In this document: one piece after another, positions 59,087 through 64,000 of the stretch
Layout: each line of letters starts with the position of its first letter
Numbering within the stretch: position 1 is the first letter of the stretch
Assembly: GCF_000935125.1 (NCBI RefSeq)
Contig: NZ_JRKI01000029.1
Span: 434,001-498,000 of the forward strand
Source of the DNA: Streptomyces natalensis ATCC 27448
Lineage (GTDB): Bacteria > Actinomycetota > Actinomycetes > Streptomycetales > Streptomycetaceae
Length of the DNA: 64,000 nt
Reading direction: 5' to 3'
Notes under the pieces: generated by a model
The model's database searches: none
Seen by the model: only the letters and a program-made list of their open reading frames with translations
What the model was told of the DNA's origin: nothing
Position numbers and translations under genes: made by a program

Positions 59087-61225
59087 CTACGGAGCTGCCG
59101 GGTGCGCCAGCGCCATGTCGAAGCTGTCCGTACCGCGGCCCTCGACGGCCAGCGCCGACGCCACGGGCGGGTAGCCGCTGGCTATGAGCGAGTACTCGCC
59201 CGCGGTCAGGTCGGTGAAGGCGTATGCGCCGTCGGCATCCGTGATGGTGGTGCGCACCACGTTCCCGGAAGCGTCCACCAGCGTCAGCCGGGCATCGGGC
59301 AGCAGGCGGCCGCCCTCCCCGGCGCGTACGGTGCCCCGCACGTGCAGACCGGCAGGTTCTGTGGCGTGGGGAAGCCTGACGCCGTACGCGACCGGAGTGG
59401 CCGCCGCCGTCACCGTGGCGGCCTGCGGCTGATGGCCGTCGGCGGCCGCGATCAGGATGTACGGGCCGGCGGTCGGGGCATCCAGCGCGTACCGGCCGTC
59501 GGGGTCGGAGACCGTGCGGCCCACCTGCCGTCCGTCCGGTGAGACGAGGGCGAGCGCGACACCGCCGAGCACCTCGCCGTCGGCGTCCCGCACCAGTCCG
59601 TGGAAACCGGCCCCGGCCGGAAGAGCATCGGCCTGGAGGGCATCGGCCCGAAGAGCATCGGACTGGAGGACGTCGGCCTGGAGGGCGTCGGACTGGATCG
59701 CAGGATCCGTAACCGGACCGTCAACGGGCGTATCTGCAACCGGAGTTGAAGGGGTGTCCGCGTTCACGTCGCCCGCTTCGGCGACCCGGGGGCCGTGCTG
59801 TCCGCGCAGGCCGAGCCAGCCGATCACCGCGACCAGCGCGAAGGCGACGGCCCCGATGCCGAAGGTGAGGGTGAACCCGGATTCGGCGGGCAGCGGCGGA
59901 ACGCCCGCCGGCAGGTGCTCGATGGTCTTGGACGCCAGGATCGTGGTGACCACGGCGCTGCCGATCGCGCTGCCGGTGGAGCGGGAGATCGAGTTGATGC
60001 CGTTGGCTATACCGCTCTGGTGGTGCGGGACGCTCGCCATGATGACTGCGGGCATGGCGGCGTAGCCGAAGCTGACGGCCGCGCCGGTCATGAGGCCGGC
60101 TCCGATCACCGATCCGGTGTGGGCGTGTTCGAGCGCCAGCCAGCCGAAGCCGACGGCTCCGAATACGGCGGCCATGGCGAGCACGAACCGGGGGCCGCGG
60201 TGACGGACGAGCCGGCCGCCGATGGGCGACGCGAGCAGGGAGACGATCGCGCCGGGCAGCAGGAACTCGACGGATGCGCGGAGGATGGAGGCGTCGAAGC
60301 CGAAGCCGGTGAGCGCCTTGGGCATCTGCACGAGGTAGGAGACGCCGAGGAAGTTCGCGAACATGCCGAAGCCGACGAGGATGCCGGCCAGGTTGGCCAT
60401 GAGGACCGGGCGGTGCACGAACATCTGCATGTCGACGAGGGGCGCGCGGACCTTGAGCTCGACCAGGACCCAGACCGCGATCATGACGACCGCGCCGGCG
60501 AAGGCGCCCAGGGTGCGGCCGGAGGCCCAGCCCCACTCGTGGCCCTGGGAGATCGGCAGCAGAAGCAGCAGGAGGGCGATGCCGAGGGTCAGCGCGCCGA
60601 GGAAGTCGGTGCGTCCGCCGGTCTTGTGCCGGGTTGCCGGGACCAGGAAGACGACGGCGAGCAGGGCGAGCACCGCGAAGCCGGTCGCCATCCAGAAGGC
60701 GTTGCGGTAGTCGGCGTCGGCGCCGGAGGTGAGCAGGCCCGTGGCGACGAGCGCGAGCCCGCTGCCGAACGCCAGGGTGCCGCTGACCAGGGCCATGGCG
60801 CCGGGCAGCTTCTGCGGCCGTACCTCTTCGCGCAGGACGGAAAGGGCCAGCGGGAAGATCGCGGTGGCGGCGCCCTGGAGCACCCGGCCCAGGATCAGCA
60901 GCGGCAGCGAGCTCGCGACCGCGGCGATCACGGAGCCCGCGACCATGACGACGAGCACGGCCACCAGGGTGGGCTTCTTGCCGTGCTGGTCGCCGAAGCG
61001 GCCGAGCAGCGGGGTGAAGACGGCGGCGGACAGCAGTGTGGCGGTGGTCACCCAGCTCACATTGGCGGTCGAAGTGCCGAGGTCGCTCCGGATCAGGCCC
61101 AGGATCGGGACGGGCAGGGTCTGCATCATCGATACGACCATGGCCGCCAGGCTCAGGGCGAGGACGATGACCGTCTCGTTCCGTCGCCCGGCGGCGGAGT
61201 CGGGGGCGGATGCGGCGTGGCTCAT
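59087..61225 (-). CDS. DHA2-family MFS drug exporter with two C-terminal carboxypeptidase-regulatory-like domains, 712 aa
   Basis: Fourteen helices (about 15-485) with motif A in LLGRFGDQHGKKPTLVAVLV and motif C-like GRVLQGAATAIFPLALSVLR show an EmrB/QacA-type exporter. Then comes a linker with a five-residue repeat (SDALQ ADVLQ SDALR ADALQ, about 525-555) and two beta-sandwich domains of the CarboxypepD-reg type (GLVRDADGEVLGGVALAL and GTVRAGEGGRLLPDARLTL). Transcribed divergently from a MarR regulator, its likely repressor. The start is ATG 61225. Confidence 0.92.
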   Translation of the reverse strand: MSHAASAPDSAAGRRNETVIVLALSLAAMVVSMMQTLPVPILGLIRSDLGTSTANVSWVTTATLLSAAVFTPLLGRFGDQHGKKPTLVAVLVVMVAGSVIAAVASSLPLLILGRVLQGAATAIFPLALSVLREEVRPQKLPGAMALVSGTLAFGSGLALVATGLLTSGADADYRNAFWMATGFAVLALLAVVFLVPATRHKTGGRTDFLGALTLGIALLLLLLPISQGHEWGWASGRTLGAFAGAVVMIAVWVLVELKVRAPLVDMQMFVHRPVLMANLAGILVGFGMFANFLGVSYLVQMPKALTGFGFDASILRASVEFLLPGAIVSLLASPIGGRLVRHRGPRFVLAMAAVFGAVGFGWLALEHAHTGSVIGAGLMTGAAVSFGYAAMPAVIMASVPHHQSGIANGINSISRSTGSAIGSAVVTTILASKTIEHLPAGVPPLPAESGFTLTFGIGAVAFALVAVIGWLGLRGQHGPRVAEAGDVNADTPSTPVADTPVDGPVTDPAIQSDALQADVLQSDALRADALQADALPAGAGFHGLVRDADGEVLGGVALALVSPDGRQVGRTVSDPDGRYALDAPTAGPYILIAAADGHQPQAATVTAAATPVAYGVRLPHATEPAGLHVRGTVRAGEGGRLLPDARLTLVDASGNVVRTTITDADGAYAFTDLTAGEYSLIASGYPPVASALAVEGRGTDSFDMALAHPAAP

Positions 61226-61303
61226 GGCTGGCGGGACCTTCTCAATGCTTCAGATCGTAGATGTTTAATCACATCAAGTACTTCCACAGACGGTAGCTCC
61301 AGA

Positions 61304-61322
61304 TACTTAAGACAGTCAAGTA
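61304..61322. promoter_or_regulatory. MarR operator candidate
   Basis: TACTTAAGACAGTCAAGTA is an inverted repeat (TACTT/AAGTA arms) in the unusually AT-rich 137-bp gap between the divergent MFS and MarR genes. A second palindrome, AAGTACTT, lies at 61276-61283. Position and spacing fit MarR control of both promoters. Confidence 0.55.
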
Positions 61323-61362
61323 AATAATTGATGACCTGAAGCATCTTGAGTACGCTCCGGCC

Positions 61363-61896
61363 ATGAGCGCCACCGCCCCGTATGCACCCACCAAGCTCCA
61401 GCTGCTGGAACTACTCGCCGCCATAGGCACCACCCAATGGCGCGATTTCGCGGCCACCGCCGCCCACCACGGGCTCACCGCCATGCAGGCCAAGGTCCTC
61501 GCCCAGCTCGACGACCCGCTGCCGATGCGCGGCCTCGCCGCCCTGCTGGTGTGCGACGCATCGAACGTCACCGGGATCGTGGACCGCCTGGAGACCCGCG
61601 AGCTGGTCCGCCGGGAAGCCGACCCCGCGGACCGCCGCGTGAAGAACGTCGTCGCGACCGACGCGGGCCGCGAGATCATCCGCCGCGTGCGCGAGGAGAT
61701 GCAGGAGACCCATAGCGCCCTCGACGCCCTGGGCGAAGCCGAGGGCGCCACGCTCTACGCCTTGCTGCGACGCCTGCGGCCGACGGGGGAGGCGGACGCC
61801 GGGCGGCGGTGCGGTGGAATTCGTGACCGACCGGCCCCACAGCAGCAGTGCGGGGCCCGCACACACCGCGGGCCCCGCACTTCGGATGAGAGTTGA
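61363..61896 (+). CDS. MarR-family transcriptional regulator, 177 aa
   Basis: The winged helix reads LTAMQAKVLAQLDDPLPMRG, LAALLVCDASNVTGIVDRLE and the wing LVRREADPADRRVKNVVATD. Core residues 8-140 are complete; the last 35 residues (QCGARTHRGPRTSDES) are low-complexity and run through a terminator hairpin, so the natural stop may have been lost. It probably represses the divergent exporter and is released by a drug-like ligand. Confidence 0.88.
   Translation: MSATAPYAPTKLQLLELLAAIGTTQWRDFAATAAHHGLTAMQAKVLAQLDDPLPMRGLAALLVCDASNVTGIVDRLETRELVRREADPADRRVKNVVATDAGREIIRRVREEMQETHSALDALGEAEGATLYALLRRLRPTGEADAGRRCGGIRDRPAPQQQCGARTHRGPRTSDES
61848..61880. terminator. Hairpin at the end of the MarR gene
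   Basis: GTGCGGGGCCCGC (61848-61860) pairs perfectly with 61868-61880 around a 7-nt loop. It lies inside the last codons of the MarR reading frame. Confidence 0.7.
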
Positions 61897-61986
61897 CACA
61901 CCGTCAGTGACTGGCCGCCACCCCTAGATGATGCGCCGAGAGGTATCGATCACATACCTACGGGCGTGGACCAGGAACTGCCAGGA

Positions 61987-62913
61987 CTACTTGACGAGTT
62001 TGCCGATGGCGTTGGCTTCTTCGACCTGACTGGCCAGGAAGTCCCACGACAGGTTGATGTAGCCGCCGTCGCCCCAGTTGGCGCCCCAGGAGTTCTCGAC
62101 GCGGACGCCCTGGTCGTTGTAGCCGACGATGGTGATCTCGTGGCCACCGAGGACCGGGTCCTCGCTGCCGCCGGGCTGGTACGAGTAGTCGGCCGCCTGC
62201 TGCTGGGTGACGTCCTGGAAGCTCTGGTGGACCGGGAGGGAGATGGCGACCGGCTCGCCGTCGGCGAGGGCCTGCTTCACGTCGGCCTGGATCTGGTTGC
62301 CGGTGTGCAGCTTGGTGTGGCCCGACAGCTTCCAGTGCGCGGCATTCTGGCGCTCGGCGTCGGTCGGCTGGGAGGTGAAGTCGAAGTCGCCCTGGCTGTA
62401 GTCCGACTTCGAGTCGACGCCCTGCGACTCGGCGATGCTGAACGTGTCGTCCGGGGTACTGCCCTGGTCGTTGCCCTTGGCTATCTGGGCGTACGTGTAC
62501 ATCGGCGCCTGCGGGCCGCCGGATATGCCCTGCTGCTTCTCCTGGATGCTGTAGCCGGAGTAGTCGATGGCCCAGGACACACAGGAGCCCACCTGGCCCT
62601 GGTTGCCCGGGTCGATCGCGTACTGGCTCAGGTCCACGCTGTTCGGCACGCTCTTGGGCGCGCCGTCCTTGTGCGGCGAGAGGTCCGCGAGGCGGGAGAC
62701 GATCGAGGTGTGCGAGGAGAGCGTGTTCACCTTGCCGCCGGACGGCAGCTGCGCGCCGAGGGCGAAGTGGTGGTGGTGCGCGGCGGCGGGGGCGTCGTGC
62801 GCACCCGAGGCCAGGGCGATGCCGCCGGACACGACGGCGAGGGCACCGCCGGCGGCCACGGCGATGACGGCGCGGGATCTCTTGTTGGTCTTCTTCTTGT
62901 GCGAGGGGATCAT
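61987..62913 (-). CDS. Secreted C1 (papain-like) cysteine peptidase, 308 aa
   Basis: A basic start (MIPSHKKKTNKRSRAVIAV) and hydrophobic core to about residue 38 form a signal or anchor. The catalytic set is present: Gln and Cys in NQGQVGSCVSWAIDYSG, His in LGGHEITIVGYNDQG and Asn in VENSWGANWGDGGYINL. YTYAQIAKGNDQGSTPDD and SLPVHQSFQDVTQQ match bacterial C1A enzymes. A His-rich segment (AAAHHHHFALG) lies in the propeptide. ATG 62913 is used. It has no obvious operon partner. Confidence 0.9.
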   Translation of the reverse strand: MIPSHKKKTNKRSRAVIAVAAGGALAVVSGGIALASGAHDAPAAAHHHHFALGAQLPSGGKVNTLSSHTSIVSRLADLSPHKDGAPKSVPNSVDLSQYAIDPGNQGQVGSCVSWAIDYSGYSIQEKQQGISGGPQAPMYTYAQIAKGNDQGSTPDDTFSIAESQGVDSKSDYSQGDFDFTSQPTDAERQNAAHWKLSGHTKLHTGNQIQADVKQALADGEPVAISLPVHQSFQDVTQQQAADYSYQPGGSEDPVLGGHEITIVGYNDQGVRVENSWGANWGDGGYINLSWDFLASQVEEANAIGKLVK

Positions 62914-64000
62914 GTGGGGTGGTTCTCCTCAGGTACGGACGTTCTGCGACTCGGTGCGAGTCGCGGGCCGCCGGCCGGGGGTCGACCGACGGAGCTCGGA
63001 CGGTCCAAATGACCGGTTGGCGGGGTGGCGGGGTACGCCTGGGAACCCGCGGTGTCGGGCGCGGGAGTACGGAGTTGCGGAGGCCGGTGCACCGGTACGT
63101 GGGCCGAGCGCCGTTGCTCGTACGGAACCGTTGCGACGGGTGTCGCGCCGCGGCGGCGGAAGCGGTCCCGCTGGGCCCGTATGTGGTGCTGACCTACTGA
63201 CCTGAGTCCTCTTCAATGCCCTAGCGAAGCAAGGGAGTTCAACAGGTGTTCCGGCCGGCGGCACACGGCACGGCTGCCCGGCGGTGGGCCGAGAGGCGCG
63301 TGGCTATCGCGCGGGGCGGCAGGGCACCGGGACGGCATCAGGGGTGCCCGCGGCCAGGGGCCGGGGTGCGGCGGTGGGCGCGCCGGGGCTGTGCGATAGG
63401 GATCCAGGCGAGGTCCGCAACTGAGTCTCCTTGCGTACGGCAGCAGCCCGTGCCCGTCGGCCGCCGGGGCGGTCGTGGTGCTCGGGCGGCTCCCATGGGT
63501 GTGGGGGGTAAGGAGCCTGAAGCGCCGGACTGCCGAATTCGGAGGGTCCATCGATGAATTGCGGTGGAACTTCTGTTCGGCGGGCCGACTGGGGCAGGAA
63601 GTTATGCGGCTCACACGCCGGGCGTCAATGGCCGTACGTCATGGGGCGGCGCACAGTTGGAGATCAGTTGCGGCATAGTCGAGGTGAATGTGCCAAACGT
63701 TTGAAGTGTGCCGATGTGGGGTGGTGAGGGTAGGGATTGTTCGCTCCCGTCGGCGGGGCGGCACCGGAGGTGCGTGGGGTGGCGTCGGCCGCGGATTCCC
63801 TTCCGTGACCAGGCGAGATGCGGACGGAAGGAACGCGTGGGGCGGGATGGACGCCGCAGTCGGAAGAGGGCGGCATCGAGGGGCGGGACCGGCCCGAGGG
63901 AATGCCACGCCGGGTCATGGCGGCGCCCGCTTCCTTTTCTTTTTCTTTTCTCTTTCGTGGGGTTGGGCATGCGAATGACGGTGCCGACGCAGTGTTCGCC
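62914..64000. other. Gene-poor 3' end of the window
   Basis: No reading frame over these 1087 bp shows convincing protein character, although several are open because of GC bias. At 63930-63956 there is an uninterrupted 27-nt pyrimidine tract (CTTCCTTTTC and so on), striking in this GC-rich DNA. ATG 63970 just after it could begin a rightward gene (MRMTVPTQCS) that continues outside the window; support is weak. Confidence 0.45.

Noticed and set aside
61411..61899. Leftward ORF of 162 codons opposite the MarR gene
   Set aside because: It is a shadow of a clear MarR coding region and has no recognisable domain.
62914..64000. c-di-AMP (ydaO-type) riboswitch
   Set aside because: I looked for its conserved blocks next to the secreted peptidase and found none; the peptidase is also transcribed away from this region.

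Overview
The window is high-GC actinomycete chromosome, almost certainly Streptomyces. The signs are very strong third-position GC bias, GTG and TTG starts, many 4-bp ATGA/GTGA stop-start overlaps, leaderless genes, a 2-methylisoborneol (2-MIB) operon, SpoIIE-type PP2C phosphatases and GbsR/HxlR/MarR regulators. I found no rRNA, tRNA, CRISPR array, prophage or complete insertion sequence. No databases were searched; every family name comes from motifs read in the translations.

1-3.7 kb: the end of a sensor kinase, a 46-codon ORF, what looks like the N-terminal stub of an M56 peptidase, and an MFS transporter are chained by overlaps. Opposite them lies an ECF42-type sigma factor with its YCII/DGPF partner. 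4.0-7.5 kb: a complete 2-MIB operon made of a family 2B encapsulin shell with a cyclic-nucleotide-binding fold, 2-MIB synthase (its cargo) and geranyl diphosphate C-methyltransferase. 7.9-19.2 kb: envelope and housekeeping genes, namely a small exported protein, a leaderless acyltransferase-3 protein, an LTA-synthase-like enzyme, an Lnt homologue whose catalytic Cys reads Ser, GNAT and GDSL enzymes, an HxlR regulator, a scrambled flavohaemoglobin pseudogene, a GbsR regulator with an extra HTH, and a serine hydrolase.

19.4-34.9 kb is the most interesting part. It looks like a small-molecule gene cluster with no PKS, NRPS, terpene or RiPP core enzyme. Nine genes run leftward, mostly translationally coupled: a membrane protein fused to a low-molecular-weight tyrosine phosphatase, a nitroreductase-like flavoprotein, a dehydroquinase/shikimate-dehydrogenase-like fusion lacking key lysines, two paralogous small proteins, an acyl-CoA-dehydrogenase-like flavoprotein without the catalytic Glu, a P450 without the I-helix acid/alcohol pair, and two MFS exporters. 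Around them are a methyltransferase, a class III aminotransferase coupled to an extended SDR, an SRPBCC protein and a FemAB/GNAT acyltransferase. Several members keep a fold but have lost the residues for the textbook reaction, which suggests new chemistry. The product cannot be deduced from sequence alone.

35-64 kb: a lipoprotein, a nitrobindin-like protein, a GH5 glycosidase, an ImmA/DUF6545/aldo-keto reductase operon, two large PAS/GAF/SpoIIE phosphatases in a row, an orphan solute-binding lipoprotein, a Tat-exported GH35 beta-galactosidase, a secreted AvrRpt2-like cysteine protease with a membrane-anchored partner, a secreted alpha/beta hydrolase, AraC and VOC genes converging on a hairpin, a DUF1963 protein, an HNH-type lipoprotein, an Old Yellow Enzyme with a 267-bp MITE-like element at its stop codon, a divergent MarR/DHA2-transporter pair, and a secreted papain-like protease. 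The last 1.1 kb shows no convincing gene. Short tandem arrays with periods of 5, 6, 7, 14 and 20 bp are scattered between genes.
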